Positions 16,147 through 25,669 are shown, counted from the first letter of the stretch. The stretch is DNA of 64,000 nucleotides from Nocardioides sp. W7 (GCF_022919075.1 NZ_CP095078.1:2976001-3040000), one strand, 5' to 3'. Made by a program: numbers and translations. Notes: a model not told the origin generated them from the sequence alone.

Positions 16147-18210
16147 ATCGCCGACAACACCTACAACGCCGCTCACCTCCTCGTCCTGGAGGGGCTGGAG
16201 GCGGTGCGCAAGCGCCCCGGCATGTACATCGGCTCGACCGACACCCGCGGCCTCATGCACTGCCTGTGGGAGATCATCGACAACGGCGTCGACGAGGCGC
16301 TGGCCGGCGCGGCGACCTGTGTGGAGGTCACCCTCCATCCCGACGGCTCGGCCGAGATCCACGACGACGGGCGCGGCATCCCGACCGACAAGGAGCCCAA
16401 GACCGGGCTCCCGGGGGTCGAGGTCGTCGCGACCAAACTGCACGCGGGCGGCAAGTTCGGCGGCGGGTCGTACGTCGCCACCGGCGGCCTGCACGGCGTC
16501 GGCCTGTCGGTCGTCAACGCGCTCTCGAGCCGGATGGACATCGACGTCGAGCGCTCGCCGTCCAGCCAGGGCCTGTCGTTCCGTCGCGGCACGCCCGGGG
16601 TATTCGACGGTCCGGGGCCGGCGGCGTCCTTCGAGGCGCGCTCGGGCCTGAGCCGCAAGGCCGGCCGGGTCGCGAAGGGGCGCAGCGGCACCCGCATCCA
16701 GTTCTGGCCGGACCGGCAGATCTTCACCAAGGACGCCACCTTCGAGTTCGAGGGGCTGCTCGGCCGCGCCCGGCAGACGTCGTTCATCGTCCCCGGGCTG
16801 GAGCTGGTGATCCGCGACCTGCGCGGGGACACCCCGGTGGAGGAGAAGTTCCGCCACGACGGCGGGATCGCGGAGTTCACCGAGTTCCTGGCCCGCGACG
16901 AGCCGGTGACCGAGGTGCTGCGCATCCAGGGGACCGGCTCGTTCACCGAGACCGTGCCCATGCTCGACGAGCTGGGGCACATGACCCCACAGGACGTGGA
17001 CCGCGAGCTCGGGGTCGACGTCGCCGTGCGCTGGGGAGTCGGCTACGACACCGAGCTGCGCTCGTTCGTCAACGTGATCGCCACCCCCAAGGGCGGCACC
17101 CACGTAGCCGGATTCGAGGCGGCCCTGGCCAAGCCGTTCAACGACGCCATGCGCGCGGCGAAGGTGCTCCGGGCCGCCGACGTGGACGTGCTGAAGGAGG
17201 ACGTGCTCGAGGGCCTCACCGGCGTCGTCACCGTGCGGCTGGCCGAGCCTCAGTTCGAGGGCCAGACCAAGGAGATCCTCGGTACGCCGGCGGTGCGCGG
17301 CGAGGTGCGCAAGATCGTCGCCCGGCAGTTCACCGAGTTCCTCACCAGCAGCAAGCGCGCCGAGAAGGCCCAGGCCAAGCTGCTGATGGAGAAGGTCGCG
17401 GGCGCGGCGAAGACCCGGATCGCGGCGCGTCAGCACAAGGAGACCCAGCGTCGCAAGAACGCGCTGGAGTCCTCCGCGCTGCCCTCGAAGCTGGCCGACT
17501 GCCGCAACAACGACAACGACCGCACCGAGCTCTTCATCGTCGAGGGCGACTCGGCGCTCGGGACGGCCAAGGTCGCCCGCAACTCGGAGTTCCAGGCGCT
17601 GCTGCCGATCCGCGGCAAGATCCTCAACGTCCAGAAGGCCTCGGTCGGCGACATGCTGAAGAACACCGAGTGCTCCTCGATCATCCAGGTCGTCGGGGCC
17701 GGCTCGGGCCGCACCTTCGACCTCGACGCCCGGCGCTACGGCCGGATCATCTTCATGGCCGACGCCGACTCCGACGGCGCCCACATCCGCTGCCTGCTGG
17801 CGACCCTGTTCTTCAAGTACATGCCCGACCTGGTCGCCGCCGGCCGGGTCTACTCCGCGGTCCCGCCGCTGCACCGCATCGAGCTGTCCAACCCGAAGAA
17901 GGGCATGGACAAGTACGTCTACACCTACTCCGACGCCGAGCTGCAGCGGAAGCTGGCGGAGCTGAAGAAGCGAGGAGTCCGGTGGAAGGACCCGGTCCAG
18001 CGCTACAAGGGTCTCGGCGAGATGGACGCCGACCAGCTCGCGGAGACGACGATGGACCCGCGCCACCGCACCCTCCGCCGGATCACGGTCGACGACGCCG
18101 AGAGCGCGAGTCAGGTCTTCGAGCTGCTGATGGGCTCGGACGTCGCCCCGCGCAAGGAGTTCATCGTGCAGGGCGCCTACGAGGTGGACGTCGAGGCGCT
18201 GGACGCCTGA
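16147..18210 (+). CDS. parE: DNA topoisomerase IV subunit B (ParE; GyrB-type), apparent ATC start
   Basis: About 687 residues. The GHKL ATPase has EGLEAVRKRPGMYIGS, the Mg-binding EIIDNGVDEALAG, DDGRGIPTD, and GLHGVGLSVVNALS. The TOPRIM domain has EGDSALG and DADSDGAHIRC. With ParC (25670-28144) it would decatenate daughter chromosomes. Pairing with ParC and the location support ParE over GyrB. There is no ATG, GTG or TTG between the likely transcription start (about 16100) and the conserved DNTYNAAHLLVLEGLEAV. A perfect AGGAG lies 6 bases before an in-frame ATC (Ile) at 16147, so I place the start there. GTG at 16078 is the only near alternative but lies upstream of the -10 box. Confidence 0.88.
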   Translation: MADNTYNAAHLLVLEGLEAVRKRPGMYIGSTDTRGLMHCLWEIIDNGVDEALAGAATCVEVTLHPDGSAEIHDDGRGIPTDKEPKTGLPGVEVVATKLHAGGKFGGGSYVATGGLHGVGLSVVNALSSRMDIDVERSPSSQGLSFRRGTPGVFDGPGPAASFEARSGLSRKAGRVAKGRSGTRIQFWPDRQIFTKDATFEFEGLLGRARQTSFIVPGLELVIRDLRGDTPVEEKFRHDGGIAEFTEFLARDEPVTEVLRIQGTGSFTETVPMLDELGHMTPQDVDRELGVDVAVRWGVGYDTELRSFVNVIATPKGGTHVAGFEAALAKPFNDAMRAAKVLRAADVDVLKEDVLEGLTGVVTVRLAEPQFEGQTKEILGTPAVRGEVRKIVARQFTEFLTSSKRAEKAQAKLLMEKVAGAAKTRIAARQHKETQRRKNALESSALPSKLADCRNNDNDRTELFIVEGDSALGTAKVARNSEFQALLPIRGKILNVQKASVGDMLKNTECSSIIQVVGAGSGRTFDLDARRYGRIIFMADADSDGAHIRCLLATLFFKYMPDLVAAGRVYSAVPPLHRIELSNPKKGMDKYVYTYSDAELQRKLAELKKRGVRWKDPVQRYKGLGEMDADQLAETTMDPRHRTLRRITVDDAESASQVFELLMGSDVAPRKEFIVQGAYEVDVEALDA

Positions 18211-18218
18211 CGCCCGGC

Positions 18219-18710
18219 TCAGACCAGCTGCTGCAGGAGGCCGGTGTCGACGTCGTACAGGAAGCCGCCGACCTTCACGTGCTCGGGCACCAGAGGGTGG
18301 CTGAGCACCTTGCGGACGTCCATCTCCAGCGCGCGCTGCTGGTCCTCGACGACGTGGAAGCGGTGCCAGGAGGCATCGACGCCGGCCGACTCGGAGACCC
18401 GCGCGGCCAGCTCCTCCTCGGAGTTGCTGGCGACCGCGCAGCGGGTGTGGGGGACCACCAGGACCCGCTGCACGTTGAGCAGGTGCACGCCGAGGACGAT
18501 CGCCTCCAGGGCGGCCTCGGTGATCCGGCCACCCGGGTTGCGGAAGATCTTGGCATCGCCGGGCGTCAGCCCGACCATGCCCAGCGGGTCGATCCGCGAG
18601 TCCATGCAGGTCACGATGGCGACGCCGGCGCGGGCGATGCCGTCGAACCCGCCGTAGGCGAAGTCGTCCGCGAAGGACCGGTTGGCTGCGAGAAGGTCGT
18701 CGAAGGCCAC
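18219..18710 (-). CDS. Beta-carbonic anhydrase
   Basis: A 163-residue beta-class carbonic anhydrase. The zinc and catalytic residues are visible: Cys35-x-Asp37-x-Arg39 (CMDSR), His89 and Cys92 (VPHTRC). FRNPGGRITEAAL near residue 57 is also typical. It hydrates CO2 to bicarbonate in the cytosol. The length is that of the short actinobacterial form. It converges on parE with 8 bases between stops. No signal peptide. Assignment to the class is firm. Confidence 0.92.
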   Translation of the reverse strand: MAFDDLLAANRSFADDFAYGGFDGIARAGVAIVTCMDSRIDPLGMVGLTPGDAKIFRNPGGRITEAALEAIVLGVHLLNVQRVLVVPHTRCAVASNSEEELAARVSESAGVDASWHRFHVVEDQQRALEMDVRKVLSHPLVPEHVKVGGFLYDVDTGLLQQLV

Positions 18711-18779
18711 GCCCGCAGCCTAGCGAGGTCGCGACGGCTCGACGGCAGGGGGCCGTCCCCGGCGACGAGGCAGGGGAGG

Positions 18780-18825
18780 GACGTCATCCGGAGGGAGCCA
18801 CCAGTGGCTCCCTTCGGATGACGTC
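18780..18825 (-). terminator. Large inverted repeat after the repeat-protein gene
   Basis: Arms of 22 bases (18780-18801, 18804-18825) differ at a single position that still pairs as G-U on one strand. It lies 20 bases past the stop of the 1,178-residue gene and between it and the carbonic anhydrase start. Confidence 0.65.
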
Positions 18826-18845
18826 CGCCGCGCCCGCCGCACCCC

Positions 18846-21800
18846 TCAGGGGCACCGGTGGGTGGCTCCCGGACACCGCTTGACGACCCGGAACGAGCTG
18901 GTCACGGAACGGCCGTCGACGGCACCGGTGGCCGAGACCCGGAACGCGCCCCAGGACATGCCCACGTGGAAGCCGAGTGTGTAGACGCCCCGTCGGTTCG
19001 CGCGGGCGGAGACCGGGGAGATCCGCCTGCCTCGGTAGGTGAGCGTGACCCGCTCGTTCGGGAGCAGGTTGCGCACGGTGGCGCGCTGGGGGTCCGAGGC
19101 CCGGACCGAGTCGCGGAGCGTGAGGTGGAGCGGCTTCGTGCGCACGACCTGCACGGGCCGGGTGCCGACCCGGTCGGGCAGCGATCCGAGCACCCGAATG
19201 GTCCGGCGCCCCGCTCGCACGGAGTCCGGCACCCGCACCGTGCGTCGGAACCGGCCGGCGGCGTCGGCGCGGCCGGTCGCGACGACGGTCGGGCCCAGCG
19301 TGATCGTATAGCTCTCGCGGCCGGCGAGCCGGCGCCCCCGGATCGTCACCGCGCCCGGTGCCAGCACGGAGCGGCGAGCCGAGAGCTCCAGTCGGGTGGC
19401 GGGCAGGGCCACGTCCAGGGTGAGCTGCGCGGTCGTCGTGCCGGAGCCGTTCGTCGCCGTCAGGAGGTAGGTCGCGGAGCCGACCCGGGTGGGGGAGACC
19501 GACTCCGACCCCTCGACGGCCCGGACCCCCGACCAGGCTCCCGAGGACTCCATCGTCACCGCGTCGAGGCTGGTCCAGGTGATGGTCGTGGAGCTCCCCA
19601 GGCGCAGGCGGGAGGCTGGGGCGGTCATCGTGAGGCCGGGCGCCAGGTTGGTGACGACCACCGCGGACGCCTCGGAGGTGCTGGTCGCGACGTCGTACCC
19701 GGCGCGCACGGCGCTCACCCCCACGCTGACGCGGCTGCCCTTCTGGGCGCCGGTCAGCGTCAGGACTTCGTCGGTTGCGCCGTCGATGGGCCGGCCGTCG
19801 GCGTACCACTGGTAGCGCAGCGAGTCCGGGGCGGGGGTGGGTGTCCCCGTGCCTGCCGTGAGCCGCTCACCCACCTTCAGGACGCCCGACAGGCTGGCGT
19901 CGGGGCCGGTGGTGAACGAGGCGGTGGCGACGGGTGCCGTCGCGGCCGACTCGGTGGCGACCGGGTCGTAGTCGGTCCGGGTGGCGTCGGCCGTGACCGT
20001 GACGCTCTGCCCCACGTCGCCGGGCCGGACCGTGTAGGTCTCACCGGCGCCGGCCGGGACACCGGCGACCGCCCAGGTGAAGCCGACCGCCGCGTCGGCG
20101 GGGCTGAGCGTCCCCGGCACGACCGTCAGCAGCTGGTCGACCACGGGAGTGCCCGAGATGCCGGGTGCGCCCAGGTCGATGATGCCGCCGGTGACGCGCT
20201 CGGTCTCCGCGCTGGCGGTGGTGACGTCGTCGTACCCGGCGAGGGTGCGGGTCTGCCGGTAGCGGAGCTTGGTACTCACATCGGAATTGGTCAGCAGGTA
20301 GGTGCTCGTCGTGGCGCCGTCGACCGGCACCCCGTCGCGGTACCACTGGCCGGCAGCAGTGGAGGCCGGCGTCGTGCCGACCGTGCTGACCGCGGTCAGC
20401 ACCTGTCCCACCTTGGGCGTCCCGGTGATCTCGATCGCGCCGGTGGCGACCAGGGTGCCCCTGCCCACCGGAGCTGTCTGGTCGCTGGTGCTGACGAGGT
20501 CGTCGTACCCGGCGCGGGTGCGCGTCTCCCGATAGCTCAGCCGCGCCGTGAGGTCGGCGCTGGTGAGCAGCAGGGTGCCGGCCGTGGCGCCGTCGATCGC
20601 GACCCCGTCGCGGTACCACCGGCCGGTGACCGCACCGGCCGACGGCGTCGTGGTCACCGAGGAGGTGGCGGTCAGGGTCCGGCCGACGGTCGGGGCGCCG
20701 GTGACGACGATCGACCCGACCGCCGTCATGGTGCCCTTCACGACCGGCTTCGTCGGGCTCGATGTCCTGCTCGCGGACGGGTAGTTGGCCTTGGTCATCG
20801 TCTGGGTCACGGAGATCGACTGACCGAGGTCGTCGGCCCGCACGACGTACGACGTCCCGTCGCCCACCGAGGTGCCGCCCGCGGTCCAGGCGTAGTCGGC
20901 CGTCGCGTCGGCGGGCGTACTCGATGCGGCGACGACACTGAGGGTCTCGCCGACCCGTGCCGTTCCGGAGATCGTCGGGGTGCCGACCACGATCGTGTTG
21001 GCCGCCCACTGGGCGTGGACCGTGCGGGGTCCGCTCAGCGCGGTGGCGGACGTGAACGCGATCCCGGTGCCGTCGGCCTCGTCGTTCCAGCCGGTGAGGC
21101 TGTAGTGGGTGCGCGTCAGGGCCGGGAGGGTGCGGTAGCCCAGGTCGAACGACGTGGCGAAGACGGTGACGGCGGACGTGTCGTTGCCGCCGTCGTTGCG
21201 GGCGAATGCGATCCGGTAGTTGTGGTGGTTCACGGTGGCCGAGACCCGAGCGGTGGCTAGGGCGATCACACCGTGGTTGTCGACCTGACCGGTACCGAGG
21301 TTCCCGTTGCCCCCGGTGATGCTCCCGCCCTGGGTGGGATCGGCGTCGGAACCGAGGATCTGTCCGGTGGCGCCGACGGTGACCTCGGCTCCCGTCGGGG
21401 TCGAGTCGGCGATCCGCAGCGCTCCGCTCGGCAGCTTCAGGGTGCCGTCGACCGTGAGGGACCCGAAGTTGGAGCCCCGGAAGCCCGCACCCACCGCGCT
21501 GAAGCCGCCGGCCATGACGGTGACGACGGCCCCGGCGCCGATGACGACGGAGCCCCCGTTGCCCAGCCCGGCCTCGAACTGCAGGTTGTCGCCTCCGCCG
21601 ATGCCCGCAGCGCCCGACGCGGGGTACGTCGCGACGTTGCCGCCCGAGATCGTGACGCTCCCGCCGTTGCCGCTCTGCCCGCCGCCGATGCCCGCGGCCG
21701 ACAGGCCACCGACGGCGACGACCGTGCCGCCGGTGATGGTCGCCCCGCCGGTGCCGAAGCGGCCCGCGCCGATGCCGGCTCCGCCCGTCTCGTGGCCGGC

Positions 21801-22382
21801 GCCGTCGCCTCGGGCCTCGACCGAGCCGCCGGTGATCGTGATCGTCCCCGAGTCGCCGCGGTCGCCGCCGCCGATGCCCGACCCCACGTTGCCCGTGGCC
21901 GTGACCGTGCCGCCGTTGATCGTCGTGGTGCCTCCCGGCTCCCGGTCGCCCCCGCCGATGCCGGCGGCCTCGTACCCACCCCGGGCCACGATCGTGCCGG
22001 CGTCGACGACCAGGGTCGCGCCGGTCGTGTTGATGCCGGCGACCCCGTCGGTCGTCGAGACCGCGGACAGGGAGCCGCCGCCGGTCGCCCGGATCGTGAG
22101 GGTCCGGCCCGCGCTGATGTCGACGCTGTTGACGCTCAGGGACCTCCCGCTCAGGTCGAGGGTGGCGTTGCAGGCGACGACGAGAGACGCCTCCGGCTCG
22201 GTGAAGCTGTCGCCGAGCGCGATCGTCGGCGCTCCCGTGCAGCCCGACAGGCCGGCCGCGAACGACTCGAACGGGGTGGCCGCGTGGGCGACCGGGGCGG
22301 CGAGGACGGTGCCGGCTCCGGTCACGCCGGCGGCGAGCAGGGCGACGGTGAGCCGTCCGAGAGGACGCGGCGATGCTGACAA
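18846..22382 (-). CDS. Large secreted repeat protein (beta-helix, InlB-type repeat and tandem Ig-like repeats)
   Basis: A 1,178-residue exported protein. Residues 1-34 are a signal peptide (basic ASPRPLGR, hydrophobic core, cleavage after PVAHA). Residues about 60-380 are rich in GIGGGD-type turns and read as a right-handed beta-helix or Gly-rich surface domain. Residues about 384-461 fit an InlB/Listeria-Bacteroides repeat (YRIAFARNDGG, YSLTGWNDEADGTG, HAQW). From 462 to about 910 there are five beta-sandwich repeats of 85-90 residues with WYRDG and Y(R)xTRTxAGYDD signatures. An Ig-like domain and a C-terminal module follow. The TTG start is chosen because GAGGAG lies 7 bases before it. No LPXTG anchor; probably released or loosely bound. 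The ligand is unknown. Confidence 0.82.
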   Translation of the reverse strand: MSASPRPLGRLTVALLAAGVTGAGTVLAAPVAHAATPFESFAAGLSGCTGAPTIALGDSFTEPEASLVVACNATLDLSGRSLSVNSVDISAGRTLTIRATGGGSLSAVSTTDGVAGINTTGATLVVDAGTIVARGGYEAAGIGGGDREPGGTTTINGGTVTATGNVGSGIGGGDRGDSGTITITGGSVEARGDGAGHETGGAGIGAGRFGTGGATITGGTVVAVGGLSAAGIGGGQSGNGGSVTISGGNVATYPASGAAGIGGGDNLQFEAGLGNGGSVVIGAGAVVTVMAGGFSAVGAGFRGSNFGSLTVDGTLKLPSGALRIADSTPTGAEVTVGATGQILGSDADPTQGGSITGGNGNLGTGQVDNHGVIALATARVSATVNHHNYRIAFARNDGGNDTSAVTVFATSFDLGYRTLPALTRTHYSLTGWNDEADGTGIAFTSATALSGPRTVHAQWAANTIVVGTPTISGTARVGETLSVVAASSTPADATADYAWTAGGTSVGDGTSYVVRADDLGQSISVTQTMTKANYPSASRTSSPTKPVVKGTMTAVGSIVVTGAPTVGRTLTATSSVTTTPSAGAVTGRWYRDGVAIDGATAGTLLLTSADLTARLSYRETRTRAGYDDLVSTSDQTAPVGRGTLVATGAIEITGTPKVGQVLTAVSTVGTTPASTAAGQWYRDGVPVDGATTSTYLLTNSDVSTKLRYRQTRTLAGYDDVTTASAETERVTGGIIDLGAPGISGTPVVDQLLTVVPGTLSPADAAVGFTWAVAGVPAGAGETYTVRPGDVGQSVTVTADATRTDYDPVATESAATAPVATASFTTGPDASLSGVLKVGERLTAGTGTPTPAPDSLRYQWYADGRPIDGATDEVLTLTGAQKGSRVSVGVSAVRAGYDVATSTSEASAVVVTNLAPGLTMTAPASRLRLGSSTTITWTSLDAVTMESSGAWSGVRAVEGSESVSPTRVGSATYLLTATNGSGTTTAQLTLDVALPATRLELSARRSVLAPGAVTIRGRRLAGRESYTITLGPTVVATGRADAAGRFRRTVRVPDSVRAGRRTIRVLGSLPDRVGTRPVQVVRTKPLHLTLRDSVRASDPQRATVRNLLPNERVTLTYRGRRISPVSARANRRGVYTLGFHVGMSWGAFRVSATGAVDGRSVTSSFRVVKRCPGATHRCP

Positions 22383-22517
22383 CGGGGACTCCTCGTGGGT
22401 ACGCGAACTGCGGGATGGGCGATGCTCCGAGCCGGACCGCCGAGGTTCTTGGTGCATGTGAGTTACAAGTAGCATAGGTGCATTAACTGTCCGAGGTGGC
22501 TGTTCTACGCTTCGCTC
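22383..22517. promoter_or_regulatory. Divergent promoter with possible TetR operator
   Basis: Relatively AT-rich. AGTTA and TAACT flank an imperfect dyad centred near 22470 (22451-22480). TACGCT at 22506-22511, six bases before the TetR ATG, looks like a leaderless -10 box. The regulator could control itself and the repeat protein. Confidence 0.4.
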
Positions 22518-23159
22518 ATGGCAGCCGGCGCGGACGACCACGACGGGCCCCGGCAGGAGCGTCGCAAGGCGGCCACCCGGCGGCGCATCCTGGGCGCGGC
22601 CGACGGACTGTTCGAGGAGCGCGGGTACGCTGAGACCTCCATCGAGGACATCGCCGGCGCGGCCGACGTCGCCGTACGGACGATCTACCTGCACTTCTCG
22701 TCCAAGGCGGCGATCATGCTCGCCTACTTCGACGAGTGGCTCGACGCGTTCGTCGCGGAGATCGTGCGGCGTCCCCTCACCGAGCCCGTGGTCGACACGG
22801 TGCGGGCCGCGCTCGAGGCAATGAGCGAGGCCGGCTGGGCCGACCGCGTCGAAGGAGCCAGCGCCCGGGCGCACCCCCTCGTGGAGCACCTCCACTCGGG
22901 CTCACCGGACATCGCGGGTCACGTGATGCAGCGATGGATGCGCACCCTCACGCAACTCATCGACGACGCCGCGGCGCGCGGCGGGAGTCCCGACAGCTCG
23001 CTCGCGCCACACGCGCGTGCCGTGGCCGTGTTCGCCGCCTGGATCGCGGCGCTGTCGGCAGCAGGCGAGCACCAGCGCGGGCGGACCCTGCCACCAGAGG
23101 CCACCGGGAACAGCGTGGGGCTGGAGATCCTTCGCCGGATCACCGACGGGAACCTCTGA
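22518..23159 (+). CDS. TetR/AcrR family transcriptional regulator
   Basis: A 213-residue repressor-type regulator. Residues about 15-65 hold the helix-turn-helix: TRRRILGAADGLFEERGYAETSIEDIAG, then VAVRTIYLHFSSKAAIM. The C-terminal ligand domain has a helical profile without further recognisable motif. It is divergent from the repeat-protein gene and converges on the P55-like pump gene, so either could be its target. The ATG lies six bases after TACGCT without a ribosome site, suggesting leaderless mRNA. The ligand cannot be inferred. Confidence 0.9.
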   Translation: MAAGADDHDGPRQERRKAATRRRILGAADGLFEERGYAETSIEDIAGAADVAVRTIYLHFSSKAAIMLAYFDEWLDAFVAEIVRRPLTEPVVDTVRAALEAMSEAGWADRVEGASARAHPLVEHLHSGSPDIAGHVMQRWMRTLTQLIDDAAARGGSPDSSLAPHARAVAVFAAWIAALSAAGEHQRGRTLPPEATGNSVGLEILRRITDGNL

Positions 23160-23190
23160 GCGGCGTCGCTGGGGGGTGCGAGCCGGTGGT

Positions 23191-24966
23191 TCAGCCCGCG
23201 GATCGAAGCAGGTCGGCGGCGGGGAGCGCCCGGGTGGCCGCACCGCGGAAGAGCACCAGGGCCAGTACGGCGGCCAGGGCGGCCGAGACGGCGGCGCCGA
23301 GGAAGACGGTCTGCTCCTGGGTGATCGCGGCGTCCAGCTGCTGGGTGCGGTAGGCCTTGCAGACCTTGGTGGCCTCGGGACCGCAGATCTCGGCGACCGT
23401 GCGGAGCTTGTCCTGGGCGGCGTAGTAGCGGCGCAGCCCGATGGCGGTGAGCGCCGAGATGCCGACGAGCATGCCGACCATCCTGGCGACCACCACGAGG
23501 GCGCTGGCCAGGCCGTGGACGTCGTCGTCGGTGCTCGCCAGGACGGCGGCGTTGACGGGTGCCAGCGCCAGACCGAAGCCGAGGCCGCCGACCAGCAGGG
23601 CCACGTTGCAGGACCAACCCTCCAGGGCGTCGGAGTCCCACTGGGACATCAGGGCGAACCCGACGGACGCCAGCACCATGCCGACCGCGGTGACGGCGCC
23701 GGCGGAGTGGCGCCGGGTGAGGTAGCCGCCAGCCACCGCCCCGATGGGCAGCGCGACCAGGAAGCGGACCAGGACCAGGGCGGCCATCAGCTGGCTGTCG
23801 CGGTACGACGTGGACCGCGCGAAGAGCGGCACCGCGACGAGGGCTGCGATCAGGGCCGCGCCGACGAAGAAGCTGACCAGGACCGCGCCCCACGCCGGAC
23901 GGGCGCGCAGGGCGCCGCGCGGGACCAGGGGAGTGGCGGTGCGGCGCAGATGGACGACGAGGGCGACGGTGGCGACGGCGGCGCCGAGGAGGTACCAGAG
24001 TCCCTGCTCGGAGAAGGCCTGCACCTCCGGGTCGGCGGTCGCGAACGCCAGGATCACCCCGCCGAGCGCCGCGGCCAGGAGGAGCGCGCCGACGAGGTCG
24101 GCCTCGCGGGTGCTGCGGGCCCAGGAGCGCAGGTCGACCAGGGGCCGGGCCGCGGTCGCGCACCGGACCACGAGCAGCACCGCGGCGACGATGGTCGCGA
24201 GCCCGAGCGGGGTCAGCCAGCGGCCACTGCCCGCGACGGGCGTGAGCAGCTCGCCCCAGGTCAGGTCGGCCATCAGCCGAGGCGGGCTCCAGAAGACCGT
24301 CGCGCCGGCGCCGAGCACCACCGCCAGCAGCAGCACCCCGACCGGATCGGGCACCCGGCGTCGCGCCCGCGTCGGGACGGACCTGCCCAGCAGCTGGATC
24401 GCCGCGGCGAGGAGCAGCCCGACCGCGAGGTTGATCGCGAAGATCGCCCGCCAGTCGGCGAGCGCCAGGACGACCGCGCCGAACAGCGGGCCGAGCACAC
24501 TCCCGATCTCCTGGACGGCCGAGACCAGGCCCAGCGGGACGCCGCGGCGTTCGCGCGGGTAGAGATCGGCCACCAGGGCCAGCGTCGCGGGCACCAGGCC
24601 ACCGCCGCCGAGGCCCTGCAGGAACCGGCCGGCCACCATGCTCGGCATGTCGTAGGCCAGGGCCGTGACCAGCGAGCCGAACGCGAAGACCACCAGGGCC
24701 GCGGTGAGCACCGGGAGCCGGCCGCGCAGGTCGGCGATCCGGCCGATCAGGGGCAGCATGGCGACGTACCCGAGCAGGAAGCCCGAGATGATCGGCGCGG
24801 CGCGCTGCAGCTCGTCGATCGGGATGCCGGTGCTCGCCATCAGGTCCGGCAGCGCCAGGACCACCACGTAGGTGTCGGCGGCCGCGAAGGCCACCGCCAC
24901 AGCCGCGAGGCCGAGGAGGGCCCGGGGTGAGCGGGCCTCCAGGGGTGCCCCGGACCGTGCGGTCAC
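23191..24966 (-). CDS. P55-like MFS efflux pump (DHA2 family)
   Basis: A 591-residue major facilitator protein with about 14 membrane helices. The motif-A segment GRIADLRGRLPVL near residue 76 and the motif-C region GSVLGPLFGAVVLALADWRAIF near residue 160 are visible. A long C-terminal insert carries the Cys pair in CGPEATKVCKAY (near residue 545), inside a large loop near the end. The GTG overlaps the lprG stop by 4 bases (GTGA). The lipoprotein/pump order is that of mycobacterial lprG-Rv1410c (p55), where the pair exports triacylglycerides and lipoglycans and gives drug tolerance. The substrate here is inferred from that pairing. Stop converges on the TetR gene. Confidence 0.85.
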   Translation of the reverse strand: MTARSGAPLEARSPRALLGLAAVAVAFAAADTYVVVLALPDLMASTGIPIDELQRAAPIISGFLLGYVAMLPLIGRIADLRGRLPVLTAALVVFAFGSLVTALAYDMPSMVAGRFLQGLGGGGLVPATLALVADLYPRERRGVPLGLVSAVQEIGSVLGPLFGAVVLALADWRAIFAINLAVGLLLAAAIQLLGRSVPTRARRRVPDPVGVLLLAVVLGAGATVFWSPPRLMADLTWGELLTPVAGSGRWLTPLGLATIVAAVLLVVRCATAARPLVDLRSWARSTREADLVGALLLAAALGGVILAFATADPEVQAFSEQGLWYLLGAAVATVALVVHLRRTATPLVPRGALRARPAWGAVLVSFFVGAALIAALVAVPLFARSTSYRDSQLMAALVLVRFLVALPIGAVAGGYLTRRHSAGAVTAVGMVLASVGFALMSQWDSDALEGWSCNVALLVGGLGFGLALAPVNAAVLASTDDDVHGLASALVVVARMVGMLVGISALTAIGLRRYYAAQDKLRTVAEICGPEATKVCKAYRTQQLDAAITQEQTVFLGAAVSAALAAVLALVLFRGAATRALPAADLLRSAG

Positions 24967-25664
24967 GGTGCGGTGATGTCCTGCTCGGTGCCGTAGTCGG
25001 AGAACGTCATCGTGTAGGTCATCTCGCCGTCGCCCTCGTAGAAGACGCCGGTGAGCACGGCCTCACGGAGCTCGCCGTCCTCGCTGATGGTGTACGACGC
25101 TTCGAAGTCGCCCGACGCGCTCGGGACGATGTTGGCGACCACGTCGCCGGGCACCGTGCCGGTGTAGGAGGTGAAGACCTCCTTGTTGTCCTCGCCGCCG
25201 CGGACCTGGTCGCCCCTCTCGGCTCCGGTCGTCTCGGTCAGCAGCGTCGAGAAGCCGGCGTCCGTGCCCATCAGCTGGTTGGGGTCCGGCGCGCCGTACT
25301 GGGCCGGGTCGATCACGGTCCACTGCGGCAGCAGCAGACTGTTCTTGGCGTAGACCTTGCCGTCGACCGCGATCACCTCGGCGGTGGCCGGGATGCCGCT
25401 GACGCTGAGGTCGAAGCTGCCCTCGAACGCGGGCGGGTGGACGCCGACGCCGGTGGCCTTGCGGATGCCGGTCACGCTGGAGGAGAGACTGTCGGCCTCC
25501 AGGGTGATCGCGACGCCGCTGGTCTCGTCGAGGGTGGTCTTGGCGAGCGTGAGCACCTCGGTGGGCGAGCTGTCGTCGCCGCCCGACGCGGGCTCGTCGT
25601 CGGAGCAGGCGGTGAGCGAGAGAGCGAGGAGGGCCGCGCCGGCCGCGGCGAGAGTGCGGTTCAC
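24963..25664 (-). CDS. lprG: LprG/LppX-family lipoprotein
   Basis: A 233-residue lipoprotein with a type II signal, NRTLAAAGAALLALSLTAC, and lipidation at Cys20. The mature domain has the family beta-sheet pattern: SGVAITLEADSLSSSVTGI, EGSFDLSVSGIPATAEVIAVDGKVYAKN and the closing MTYTMTFSDYG. LprG-type proteins carry lipids in a hydrophobic cavity at the cell envelope and work with the P55 pump that follows directly. GTG start is 5 bases after the parC stop, with AAGG 7 bases upstream, so parC, lprG and the pump form one transcript. Lipid carriage is family knowledge, not visible in sequence. Confidence 0.85.
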   Translation of the reverse strand: MNRTLAAAGAALLALSLTACSDDEPASGGDDSSPTEVLTLAKTTLDETSGVAITLEADSLSSSVTGIRKATGVGVHPPAFEGSFDLSVSGIPATAEVIAVDGKVYAKNSLLLPQWTVIDPAQYGAPDPNQLMGTDAGFSTLLTETTGAERGDQVRGGEDNKEVFTSYTGTVPGDVVANIVPSASGDFEASYTISEDGELREAVLTGVFYEGDGEMTYTMTFSDYGTEQDITAP

Positions 25665-25669
25665 GGCGG

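Noticed and set aside
22383..22895. N-terminal extension of the large repeat protein into the TetR gene
   Set aside because: It would be antisense to a real TetR gene. A TTG start with GAGGAG and a proper signal peptide lies at 22382.
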